Assembly (NCBI RefSeq): GCF_002946835.1
Contig: NZ_CP026652.1
Location: 5,642,001-5,706,000, forward strand
Length of the DNA stretch: 64,000 nucleotides
Source of the DNA: Streptomyces dengpaensis
GTDB taxonomy: Bacteria; Actinomycetota; Actinomycetes; Streptomycetales; Streptomycetaceae
Direction of reading: 5' to 3'
The position numbers and the translations under genes are program-made. The first letter of the stretch is position 1. The number at the start of each line of letters is the position of its first letter. The notes under the pieces are model-generated. The model was given only the letters and a program-made list of their open reading frames with translations. It was not told the DNA's origin and ran no database searches. Positions 17,100 to 25,007 of the stretch are shown here, piece by piece.

Positions 17100-18290
17100 T
17101 CACAGACCAGCCACCAGCGCGCTCACCGGCTCGGGGACGAAGTCCGGCAACCGCTCGCCGCAGCCCGTCAGCGCGTCGATCGCGGCGACGCACCGTGGCG
17201 CCGCGTGGCCATCGCCGTACGGGTTGACACTGCGCGCCATTCGGCCGTACCGCTCCTCGTCCTCGACGAGCTCGCTGAAGCACTGGATGATCGCGCTCGC
17301 CCTGGTACCGGCCAGGACGGCCGTTCCCGCGGTGACCGCCTCCCGCCGCTCGGTGGTGTCTCTGAGCACGACGACCGGGACGCCGAGCGACGGCGCCTCC
17401 TCTTGGACTCCGCCCGAGTCGGTCATGACGATCGTGCTCGCTGCCATCAGCCGGCAGAAGTCCGGGTAGCACAGCGGCTCGAGAGTGTGAAGGTTGGGGC
17501 GCCTCGCGAGGTGGGTTCGGGCGGCTCCGCGCACCAGCGGATTTGGATGCAGTGGGATGACGAACCGGTGGTCAGGGTACCTGCGCGCCAGTGCACTGAC
17601 CGCCGCGAAGATCTCCTCCATCGGCGCCCCCCACGACTCCCGGCGATGGGTGGTGACCGTGACGATCCCGGGCCGACGAACGCGGTCGATCGCGCCGGTG
17701 AGGATCTCCGCCAGCCAGCGGTCCTGGAGCGGCGGAGAGATTCGCAGCACCTCCTGGAGTGCGTCGATCACGGTGTTGCCGGTGACCACGACACGGTCGT
17801 CGGCCACCCCTTCGCCGACCAGGTTTTGCTTCGCCGCGACGGTGGGAGCGAGGTGGAGGTCGGTGATCCAGCCGAGCAGCGAGCGGTTCATCTCCTCCGG
17901 AAACGGAGTGCGCCGGCTGCCCGTACGCAGCCCCGCCTCCAGATGCACCAGCGGGACGTCGGCGTAGAAGGCGGCCATGCCTGCCGCGAACGCGCTGGTG
18001 GTGTCTCCCTGAACCAGGACGAGTTCCGGCTGAACCTCCGCAATCGCGGCGGAGGCGCGTTCGATCACCCTTGCGGTCATCGAAGCGAGCGGCTGTCCCG
18101 GCTCGAAGGCACGCAGGTCCAGGTCTGCCCCGACCTGCAACGTCCGGTGGATCTGATCGACCAGGTGCGGATGCTGACCGGTCACCGCCACGACCGGTTC
18201 ATGGCGGCCACTGTCGCGCAACGACTTCACTACGGGAGCGACTTTCACGGCCTCAGGCCGGGTTCCATAAATCGCCAAGACACGTGCCAT
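17100..18290 (-). CDS. wecB: UDP-N-acetylglucosamine 2-epimerase (non-hydrolysing)
   Basis: 396 residues from ATG 18290 (MARVLAIYGTRPEAVKVAPVV). Signature residues are visible: YGTRPEAVK, VTGQHPHLVDQ, VQGDTTSAFAAGMAAFYADVPLVHLEAGLRTG, PFPEEMNRSLLGWITDLHLAPT, VTTHRRESWG, IPLHPNPLVR, and MTDSGGVQEEAPSLGVPVVVLRDTTERREAV. The enzyme converts UDP-GlcNAc to UDP-ManNAc, so the polymer may contain ManNAc or a derivative. No ManNAc dehydrogenase is present in the window. It is the first gene of the six-gene coupled operon running to 11139. Confidence 0.92.
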   Translation of the reverse strand: MARVLAIYGTRPEAVKVAPVVKSLRDSGRHEPVVAVTGQHPHLVDQIHRTLQVGADLDLRAFEPGQPLASMTARVIERASAAIAEVQPELVLVQGDTTSAFAAGMAAFYADVPLVHLEAGLRTGSRRTPFPEEMNRSLLGWITDLHLAPTVAAKQNLVGEGVADDRVVVTGNTVIDALQEVLRISPPLQDRWLAEILTGAIDRVRRPGIVTVTTHRRESWGAPMEEIFAAVSALARRYPDHRFVIPLHPNPLVRGAARTHLARRPNLHTLEPLCYPDFCRLMAASTIVMTDSGGVQEEAPSLGVPVVVLRDTTERREAVTAGTAVLAGTRASAIIQCFSELVEDEERYGRMARSVNPYGDGHAAPRCVAAIDALTGCGERLPDFVPEPVSALVAGL

Positions 18291-18380
18291 TACGTGCGGA
18301 GCCGCCTTTCGGTACCACACCAAGCCCGGGCCGGAGCCACACGTCCTTTTCGGGAGCGCCGACTCAGGCGCCTTCGTGGC

Positions 18381-18401
18381 GTGGAATTTATAGTGGAATT
18401 T
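18381..18401 (-). promoter_or_regulatory. AT-rich putative promoter/operator of the polysaccharide operon
   Basis: An AT-rich island in an otherwise GC-rich region, about 95 bases upstream of wecB. It contains GTGGAATTT twice at 12-bp spacing (18381 and 18393). On the minus strand it reads TATAAA, a possible -10 element (18392-18387). No clear -35 match is visible. Assignment rests on position and composition only. Confidence 0.35.
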
Positions 18402-19212
18402 CTAAAAGAACTGCGTTGACGAACGGCTGGACGCCCACCGGCATACGGGATTTCCACCAGCACAGGTGCCGCCAGCCGCCGAGCATTTCTTATCGCCTTC
18501 CGTAGTGCTGCGCTCTACGGCGTGACGAGCGTAGGGCGGGTAGGCAATGTTCCTTGCCGGGAGAACGGGATAGCCGCGGATACCACACGATCTGGTGCCG
18601 TCCGAACGGCGCATTCCAACATTCGCCCTGCCGAAGCTCAGGGCGGCCACGCAGACCGCCGCACGAGCGTCGGCGGTAGCGCAGGAATCAGCCGAATTTC
18701 CGGTCCACGCGGGACCGGACCGGAAGACCACGACGGCGTGTCAGGGCCAGCCTCAACGGCGGCGAATGCCGTACGAGACAGACGCGATCCAAGTGATGTT
18801 GTCCAGGCCCGCACGGCAGGCTCGCACGGCAGGCTCGCACGGCAGGTCCGCACGGCAGGTCCGCACGGCAGGTCCGCACGGCAGGCTCGCACGGCAGGTC
18901 CGCACGGCAGGTCCGCACGGCAGGTCCGCACGGCACGAACGGCAGACGTCCTGCAACGGGAGGTGGAAAGACGCGCCGGCTTCCCTCCGCGGAAGGAAGC
19001 AAACTCACCGGGACAGCTGGACCAAGGCGCGGGCGGGGAGAGTCCCAGCCCCGCTCGCTACGCTTGCGGCGATTCCGTACAGCCCCTGCCGACGGCTGCT
19101 TCGGTCCGGACCAGCTTTGGGATGAGAGGACGGTGGGGGCTCGACGGCATGGGCCCTCCGAGGGTGCGCGGCCGCCGCGATCCCGGACGCCCGGAAGCGG
19201 GCTGACAACCGC
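18402..19212. other. Non-coding interval holding a 13-bp tandem repeat
   Basis: I see no convincing gene on either strand between the wecB promoter and the sugar-transferase gene. Open frames cross it, but they lack family resemblance and plausible starts. The only striking structure is the tandem array at 18811-18940. Confidence 0.5.
18811..18940 (+). repeat. 13-bp tandem repeat, ten copies
   Basis: Ten back-to-back units of GCACGGCAGGTCC or GCACGGCAGGCTC; the last is GCACGGCACGAAC. Units 1, 2 and 6 carry the CTC ending and the others TCC, so the array has an internal pattern. The period of 13 is close to a helical turn and a quarter and not a multiple of 3, so any frame through it cycles through all three phases, arguing against coding. 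It lies between two polysaccharide transcription units. Confidence 0.95.
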
Positions 19213-20685
19213 TCAGTACGCTCCGGCGCCCACCACGACGGCCCGCACCGTCCGCACGAGCACCACCACGTCCCCGGACGGGGACCAGTTGTCCACGTAC
19301 CTGAGGTCCAGGGCGACCGTCTCGTCCCAGGAGAGGTCGGAGCGGCCGCTGACCTGCCACAGGCCGGTGAGCCCCGGTTTGACGGCCAGCCTGCGCCGCT
19401 CCACCTCGTCGTAACCGGCGACCTCGTCGGGCAGCGGCGGTCGCGGACCGACGAGGGACATGTGTCCCCGCACCACGTTGAACAACTGGGGCAGTTCGTC
19501 CAGGGAGCAGCGGCGCAGCACCCGGCCGACGCGGGTGATCCGCGGATCGCGGCGGATCTTGAACATGCGGCCGTCCTGCTCGTTGGTCCCGGTCAGCTGG
19601 TGCCTCAGCCGTTCCGCGTCGGCGACCATGGTGCGGAACTTGGCCATGGTGAACGGTTGTCCGCCGCGGCCGATGCGCGTCTGCCGATGTACGACGGGGC
19701 CCGGGGAGTCCAGCCGTACGGCGAGGGCCACCGCCACGAACACCGGGGCGAGCAGCGCAATCAGCAGCACCGCGCCCAGCCGGTCCGTCACCGACTTGAC
19801 AAGCGTCGCAAGTCCCCGCCTCAGGGGCGGGGCCACGCTCAGTATCGTGAGCCCGGCCACGGAGAGGATGCCCACCCGGCGCCCGGCAACCTCGGTCAGG
19901 CCCGGTACGACCACGAGCGGGAGCTCCTCGCCGTGCAGGGCCCACGACAGCCGCCGCAGGCGCGTTCCGGTCATGTGCGGTCCCGGCACGATGAGGACCA
20001 CATCCACGTCGAGCCGCCGGGCCGCCTCCAGTACCGGGGCGGAGTCGGCCGACGGGCGCTGCGGTGCCTGCCTGCCGAGGCGGGTGGCGACCGGGGCCAG
20101 TGCGTGCGGGTCCTCGTCGCCGATCGGGCACACCCCGACGACGACGAGCTCGTGGTCGGTCCGCTTCGCGAGGTGGCTCGCCAGACCGTCGACAGCGTTC
20201 GCCTCCCCGATCACCAGGGCGCGGCGGACGGCCCGGCCGTCGCGGCGTCGGGCGACCAGATGACGATGGATCAGCGTGTGCACGACGGCGCTCGTCGGCG
20301 CGCAGGGCACCAGGGCGGCGAGTGCGACGAGGAACGGGGACTCCTCGCCCGTCGCCGCGCGCACCACCGCGAGCAGGCCGACCAGTACCAGCCAGTCCTG
20401 CAGCGCGGGGCCGGTGTTGTCGCGCTCACCGAGACTGGGCTCGCAGTAGCGGTCCCGTGCGCCGCGCACGAGCAGCCATGCTGCGGCCGCCACCGTCGCG
20501 TAGGCCGCGGCATGCGTGCTGCCGGCCGGCGCGAAGGCCAAATACACCGGCACGGCGGCGCCGGCCACGTCGCCGATGACGGCGGCCGGCGCGTACCAGA
20601 CGGGCTTGCTGGTGCGGCGCCCGCTGGGCGGCTGCTCCCGGATGACCTGTGTCTGCGCAGGTCTTGCCACTGGTACGTGGGGCAT
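19213..20685 (-). CDS. Polyprenyl-phosphate sugar-1-phosphate transferase (WbaP/CpsE-like)
   Basis: 490 residues from ATG 20685, with GGGGAG 5 bases upstream. Four hydrophobic N-terminal segments (for example VIGDVAGAAVPVYLAFA) and a Rossmann-like middle (RRALVIGEANAV) precede the catalytic domain. Signature blocks there are KFRTMVADAERL, RITRVGRVLRRCSLDELPQLFNVVRGHMSLVGPRPPLP and VKPGLTGLWQVSGRSDLSWDETVALDLRYVDNWS. The enzyme starts repeat-unit synthesis by moving a sugar-1-phosphate to undecaprenyl phosphate. It is a separate minus-strand gene upstream of the wecB operon and would prime its lipid-linked product. Confidence 0.92.
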   Translation of the reverse strand: MPHVPVARPAQTQVIREQPPSGRRTSKPVWYAPAAVIGDVAGAAVPVYLAFAPAGSTHAAAYATVAAAAWLLVRGARDRYCEPSLGERDNTGPALQDWLVLVGLLAVVRAATGEESPFLVALAALVPCAPTSAVVHTLIHRHLVARRRDGRAVRRALVIGEANAVDGLASHLAKRTDHELVVVGVCPIGDEDPHALAPVATRLGRQAPQRPSADSAPVLEAARRLDVDVVLIVPGPHMTGTRLRRLSWALHGEELPLVVVPGLTEVAGRRVGILSVAGLTILSVAPPLRRGLATLVKSVTDRLGAVLLIALLAPVFVAVALAVRLDSPGPVVHRQTRIGRGGQPFTMAKFRTMVADAERLRHQLTGTNEQDGRMFKIRRDPRITRVGRVLRRCSLDELPQLFNVVRGHMSLVGPRPPLPDEVAGYDEVERRRLAVKPGLTGLWQVSGRSDLSWDETVALDLRYVDNWSPSGDVVVLVRTVRAVVVGAGAY

Positions 20686-21213
20686 TGTCTCCCCGAATTG
20701 CCACATTCACCCTCCAAGCGGGCCAAAAGGGACTCTGCGAGTCTGTATGGCTGTCCACTGAATTGCGGGGCGCGACGCTGGGCCGCGGGCAACTCTCACC
20801 CAATGAGCAGAGCTCCATGCCCCGCGCATATGCAGACGCCGGGGCCGGGAGGCGAGGAGTTCCCGGGAGGCCGCTGCTGCGGGAGGGCGCTGGAGGGCGG
20901 TGTGGTCCGCCGGCGACCGGCGGACAGACGAGGGGGCGTACGACCCCCGTTTACTTCACGGGCTTCGGCTCCGGCTCGCTCTCCGACTCCGCCTCGCCCG
21001 CCGGGACGTCCTTGAGCTGCCCTCGGACGGCTTCTCCTCGCCCCCCATCGTCTTGCCGCCGCCGGCCAGCAGGTACAGGACCTGGGCGTGCGCGTGGTCG
21101 CGCAGCGACATGATCAGCAGTTCACTTACGCCGCCGCACTGTAGCGGCGTCGGCGGTGATCTGCGCCGCTGTGGGGCCGTCCCTCCGGTTCAGCCGCCGG
21201 GGCCGCCCGTCTG
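20686..21213. other. Intergenic interval with a possible C-terminal gene remnant
   Basis: The half next to 20686 shows no gene and should hold the sugar-transferase promoter. On the minus strand at about 21123-20952, one frame reads SELLIMSLRDHAHAQVLYLLAGGGKTMGGEEKPSEG. After a shift it reads KDVPAGEAESESEPEPKPVK followed by a stop, like a broken acidic-tailed C-terminus. I cannot name the family, and the call is weak. Confidence 0.3.
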
Positions 21214-22047
21214 TCAGGCCGAGACCAACACCACACGGAACATTCTGGGCCAGAACTTCCCGGTGATCAGGAACTGATCCGTGCCGGGGACCGCCGCGAT
21301 GCCGTTCAGCGTGGACCCTGGGACGAGTTCGTCGTCGCGCAGCAGGCCCGAGGCGTCGATGCTCGCCGTCACCGCGCCGGTGGCGGGATCGATGCGCACG
21401 ATCCGGTCGGTGAGGAACACGTTCGCGTACACGGTGGCGCCGACGCACTCCAGCTCGTTCAGTTCCGCCACCGGTCGGCCCTTTTCGGTCACGGTGACCT
21501 CGCCCGTCTTCGCGAGCGTCGCTGGGTCACGGAACGTCAGCCGTGACGAGCCGTCGCTGGTCACCAGCCGGTGCCGGGCCCGCTGGAGGCACACGCCCCA
21601 GCCGTCGTCCGAGTACGGGACGCGTCGCAGCTCAGCGAGCGTCTTGGCGTCGCGCTCGATGGCGGTCCGGTTCCGCCAGGTGAGCTGCCACAGGGTTCGG
21701 CCCAGCACGGTGATGCCCTCACCGAACAAGGGCGCGGGGAGTGCCGCGCGGACCGTGGGCTTCTTGCCCAAAGGCCCCGCCCGTACCGAGGACCGGCCGG
21801 AGAGGCCGGTGCCTTCGTAGAGCGTGTCGCCGGCCATCTCGAGTCCCTGGGTGAACGCCTGCGGGTCGTGCGGAAGGGGCTTGAGCACCTTGACCCGCAG
21901 GTGCTCGACCCGGTGCGCCGCGGTCTGCCGCCCATCCATGGCTCGGCCTGCCGGGTCGTCGGGGGCGCGGTCTGCCGGCGGGCGTGACGCGAGCAGCAGC
22001 GCGGCCGCTAGTACGGCCCCCGCCGCGCGGCGCATACGCTCAGACAT
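21214..22047 (-). CDS. Glutaminyl-peptide cyclotransferase (plant/actinobacterial type)
   Basis: 277 residues. The N-terminus MSERMRRAAGAVLAAALLLASRPPAD is a signal peptide or membrane anchor. The rest shows the PF05096-type beta-propeller motifs: HDPQAFTQGLEMAGDTLYEGTGLSGRSSV, FGEGITVLGRTLWQLTWRNR, YSDDGWGVCL, ELNELECVGATVYANVFLTDRIVRIDPATG, and LVPGSTLNGIAAVPGTDQFLITGKFWPRMFRV. Such enzymes turn N-terminal Gln into pyroglutamate on exported proteins. Its ATG overlaps the DUF4012 stop by 8 bases with GGGAGG upstream, so it is coupled to that gene. Why a cyclotransferase belongs to a polysaccharide locus is unclear. Confidence 0.9.
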   Translation of the reverse strand: MSERMRRAAGAVLAAALLLASRPPADRAPDDPAGRAMDGRQTAAHRVEHLRVKVLKPLPHDPQAFTQGLEMAGDTLYEGTGLSGRSSVRAGPLGKKPTVRAALPAPLFGEGITVLGRTLWQLTWRNRTAIERDAKTLAELRRVPYSDDGWGVCLQRARHRLVTSDGSSRLTFRDPATLAKTGEVTVTEKGRPVAELNELECVGATVYANVFLTDRIVRIDPATGAVTASIDASGLLRDDELVPGSTLNGIAAVPGTDQFLITGKFWPRMFRVVLVSA

Positions 22048-23932
22048 GGCAAGAACCTCCCGGCTTCAACGTGGCCCGCAGGGGCGTCACCAGGGGCTGC
22101 TGCAGCAGGGTGGGGGAGCCGTCCGCGTGCGGCTCCCGCAGGTGCAGCACGAGAGTGCGGCTGGAACCCGCGGGCAGCTCCAGGTCGCGCGTGAACACGG
22201 AGTGGCCGCGTTCGACGCCGGACGCGAGCAGCGCGCGGCGGCCATCCAGGGTTGCGTCGGCGAGGGTGGCCCCGACCCCCGCGTAGTACGACACCTGTAG
22301 GCGGTTGTCACCCGGCCGGGTGCGGTAGGGAGGGGAGTCCGCCCTGATGGTCACGTAGTCGGGCAGGCCGGAGGCCGGCGCCCGGTTGGTCAGGGTCATG
22401 GTCACTGTGACCGTGCGGCCGCCGCGGGAGCAGGCGCCTGCTTCCCAGGTCAGGCTCCGGTCGAGGTAGTAGTCCAGTTTGCCGCCGGCCGCGTTGTTCA
22501 CCACCAGTCCCGCGAAGGGGCCGGGGGCGTTTGGGAGCGCGCCCGAGTAGGGGCGGGACTCCAGGAGGCGCTGCTCCTCCTTGTGGGCGCTCCAGACCTT
22601 CAGCCGTCCGTCCCGCTGGACGTCGTTCACGGCGACGAGCAGTGCGGGCAGTCGGCGCGTGTCGTCGAGCGCCCCCATCAGCCGTGCGGCGGCGGCACGG
22701 GCGGCGTCGACGAAGAACGCCTTGCGCCGGGCGATGTCCTCGTACTTCGCGTAGCTGGCCCGTTCGGTGAGGTCCACGACGTTGTCGGCGGTGAGCTCGG
22801 TGCCGTCGGCCATGCGGGCCGGGCCGGTGACCTGCAGGAGACGGCTCAGCGTGACCGGGTCGACGGCGATCGCCCCGTCCACGCGTTCGCCGGTGTGCTT
22901 GCGCCATGCCGCTGCCCAGATGCGGGCCGCGTTGGGGAAGTGCGGGCTCATGTTGGAGTTGGGCCAGACGTGGATGGGGTCGCTGCCCGCGTAGCGGGCG
23001 TTGAACTCGGCTCCGAGGTCGATGTCCGGCTTCGCCGTTTCCATCTCTGTGTTGTTGCCGAACCGCTCGAAGGACAGCCGGCCCCGGTCGGCCCGCAGTA
23101 CGGCGAAGGCGCCCGGAAGACCCCCGGTGCCGCGTGCCTCGGCGATGTTCTGGAACGCGAGGAAGTAGCGCCGTTGTCCTTGCGTGCCGAGCATGGGCGG
23201 CAGGATGCGGGCCGCCAGGGAGGTGTCGGTCATGACCGGGGTGAGGCGGTCGAGTTGCTGTTGCAGTGCGGCACGGGCCCGGTCGGCCGTGGGCAGCCAG
23301 GTGGACCGGGGCAGACCGTGCACGTCGGTACGCACCTCGGCAACGACCTCTGCGGCCCGGGCGATTTCCGGCCCGTGCCGCTGCAACGCCGCGAGGGCCT
23401 CGGACATCCCGCCGCCGCTTCCGTTCGGCGTGGACGGCTGCAGGACGCCGGTCAGCGGGGGCAGCACGTCGCCGGCCAGCCGGTCCGCCGCGTAAGCGGC
23501 GCCGCGCACGGTTCTCACAGGATCCCCGAGGAAGGGCAGCTCGGCGGCGGAGTACCAGGCCGGGCCGGTGGTGAGACGATGCGCCCGAGCCGCGTGGACG
23601 GCGGCCGAGCGCACCGCCTGTTCCGGCACCGGGGCGGGCGCGGTCGCCTTACCGGAGGCGGAGCCGGTCACCGACGCGGCCGCCACCGAGTGCCGCAGCG
23701 CGCCGAGGTCCCGCTGGGCCGCGAGCAGCTCCCAATGGGCGAACAGCCCGGTGACACCGATCCAGACGGCGCCGGCCAGCGGGAGCAGCGCGATGGCCAG
23801 CAGTGCTTTCCTGAGTACGCGGCGGCGGCCCGGTGCCCGTTCGCCGGAGCGGTCTGCCCCGGGCATGCGGACGGCGTCCCGGTCGGGGCCGGGACGCCGT
23901 TGTGCCGCCGTACGGATGTCTCGCTCCGTCAT
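22040..23932 (-). CDS. DUF4012 membrane-anchored extracellular protein
   Basis: 630 residues from ATG 23932. After a basic 40-residue cytoplasmic N-terminus comes one membrane helix (KALLAIALLPLAGAVWIGVTGLFAHW). The large external part has the DUF4012 hallmarks RRYFLAFQNIAEARGTGGLPGAFAVLRADRGRLSF, FNARYAGSDPIHVWPNSNMSPHFPNAARIWAAAW and GERVDGAIAVDPVTLSRLLQVTGP. DUF4012 proteins are often encoded with exopolysaccharide genes in actinobacteria, but their biochemical role is not known to me. It overlaps the cyclotransferase gene downstream and lies 10 bases from the end of the LAETG surface-protein gene upstream, so the three look like one transcription unit. Confidence 0.85.
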   Translation of the reverse strand: MTERDIRTAAQRRPGPDRDAVRMPGADRSGERAPGRRRVLRKALLAIALLPLAGAVWIGVTGLFAHWELLAAQRDLGALRHSVAAASVTGSASGKATAPAPVPEQAVRSAAVHAARAHRLTTGPAWYSAAELPFLGDPVRTVRGAAYAADRLAGDVLPPLTGVLQPSTPNGSGGGMSEALAALQRHGPEIARAAEVVAEVRTDVHGLPRSTWLPTADRARAALQQQLDRLTPVMTDTSLAARILPPMLGTQGQRRYFLAFQNIAEARGTGGLPGAFAVLRADRGRLSFERFGNNTEMETAKPDIDLGAEFNARYAGSDPIHVWPNSNMSPHFPNAARIWAAAWRKHTGERVDGAIAVDPVTLSRLLQVTGPARMADGTELTADNVVDLTERASYAKYEDIARRKAFFVDAARAAAARLMGALDDTRRLPALLVAVNDVQRDGRLKVWSAHKEEQRLLESRPYSGALPNAPGPFAGLVVNNAAGGKLDYYLDRSLTWEAGACSRGGRTVTVTMTLTNRAPASGLPDYVTIRADSPPYRTRPGDNRLQVSYYAGVGATLADATLDGRRALLASGVERGHSVFTRDLELPAGSSRTLVLHLREPHADGSPTLLQQPLVTPLRATLKPGGSCHV

Positions 23933-23942
23933 GAACTGCCCG

Positions 23943-24653
23943 TCATGAGCTGCGGCGACGGCGTACGGCCAGCATCGTGCCACCGCCCGCCACGAGCAGC
24001 GCCGCCGTGGTGCCGCCCACGGTCAGGGCCTTGCCACTGCCCGTCTCCGCGAGGCCTTCACCGTTGTGGTGCTGAGTCTGGTGCTCGTAGCTCACGGGGT
24101 TCCCGACGCCGTATCCGTGGGATCCGTTTTGTCCGTCGTCATGTCCGTCGTGCCCACCGGGGTGTTCGGGCTTGTCCGAGTGGGTGGGCCGGCTGGTCGG
24201 CTTCGGGGGCTTGGTCGGCTTCGGGGGCTTGGTCGGTGTGGGCGTCGGAGTCGGGGTGCCACCGCCGCCCAGCACATAGATGGTGGCGCCGACGCTGAGG
24301 TCGGGGTTGTCCCCGGTGAGCCGGAAGACGTGCCAGCCGTTAGGGGCCGTCTCCGGGATGTCCACAGTCCCTGCCACCGATCCGTCGTCCTCGGCCTGGA
24401 AATGGCCGAGGACGATCGGCGTTGATTCCAGTAGCGCCGTGATGCTCTGCCCGGAATCGAAGACTCCCGGGGGGGTGTCGAAGCTCAACAGTCCTCCGGC
24501 CGTCACCGTGGAGGTGCTGATGTTCAGGGGTGGGGGTGATCCCGGGTATGGCTGCGCGTAGGCGGCCTGCACCCCCACCAGGGGTGCCGCGATGAGCATG
24601 GCAGCCGATGCTGCCGATGCCAGGACAACCCGCCATCTGGGCGACCTCGTCAT
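23943..24653 (-). CDS. Secreted LAETG sortase-anchored surface protein
   Basis: 236 residues. The signal peptide MTRSPRWRVVLASAASAAMLIAAPLVGVQAAYA ends in an AxA-type site. A beta-rich domain (STSTVTAGGLLSFDTPPGVFDSGQSITALLESTPIVLGHF; DIPETAPNGWHVFRL) is followed by a Pro/Thr/Lys stalk (TPTPTPTKPPKPTKPPKP) and a His/Asp/Gly-rich stretch. The C-terminus has LAETGSGKALTVGGTTAALLVAGGGTMLAVRRRRSS, a sortase cell-wall sorting signal of the LAxTG class. The domain resembles those of other Streptomyces wall proteins. As the first gene of the unit with DUF4012 and the cyclotransferase, it may itself be a client of this locus. That is inference. Confidence 0.88.
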   Translation of the reverse strand: MTRSPRWRVVLASAASAAMLIAAPLVGVQAAYAQPYPGSPPPLNISTSTVTAGGLLSFDTPPGVFDSGQSITALLESTPIVLGHFQAEDDGSVAGTVDIPETAPNGWHVFRLTGDNPDLSVGATIYVLGGGGTPTPTPTPTKPPKPTKPPKPTSRPTHSDKPEHPGGHDGHDDGQNGSHGYGVGNPVSYEHQTQHHNGEGLAETGSGKALTVGGTTAALLVAGGGTMLAVRRRRSS

Positions 24654-25007
24654 CTACTTCACTCTCCTCGACTCGACTTCGGTCCGGACCATGCTGCAGC
24701 GTTGGTCGTGATCAAGATTTCGGGTACCAAGATCTTGATACAGGGAATAAATGGGACATACCGACATCTACTGGCGTGGCGGCATCCAGAAGCCACCGGA
24801 TGGTGGAACGCTTGCCCACCGTTGGCCCACGCCGCCGAGTCGAGTGGCGGGACGGCCTGCGCCACCGGTGTCGTCCGACGGCTCGACATAGGGGTGGCTT
24901 CCCGGGTTTGAGCGCGCGAGTCCCTATGTTCGGCTGTGCGCGCAGGGAACAGAACACTTCATTTCGGATAGTTCCCTCGGTCTACGAGGGGTGATGAGGG
25001 GTGCAGC
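24654..25007. promoter_or_regulatory. Divergent intergenic region with an inverted repeat
   Basis: This interval separates the LAETG gene (minus) from the BY-kinase gene (plus) and must carry both promoters. A perfect inverted repeat, ATCAAGAT (24711-24718) and ATCTTGAT (24732-24739), with 13 bases between, lies in an AT-rich patch 60 to 85 bases upstream of the LAETG start. It is a good candidate for a shared regulator site. No gene is seen here. Confidence 0.5.

Noticed and set aside
18811..18940. CRISPR array
   Set aside because: The 13-bp units are contiguous with no spacers and there are no cas genes in the window.
18522..19205. Plus-strand 227-residue frame through the 13-bp array
   Set aside because: No plausible start, no family resemblance, and the 13-bp period makes the product an artefact of the repeat.
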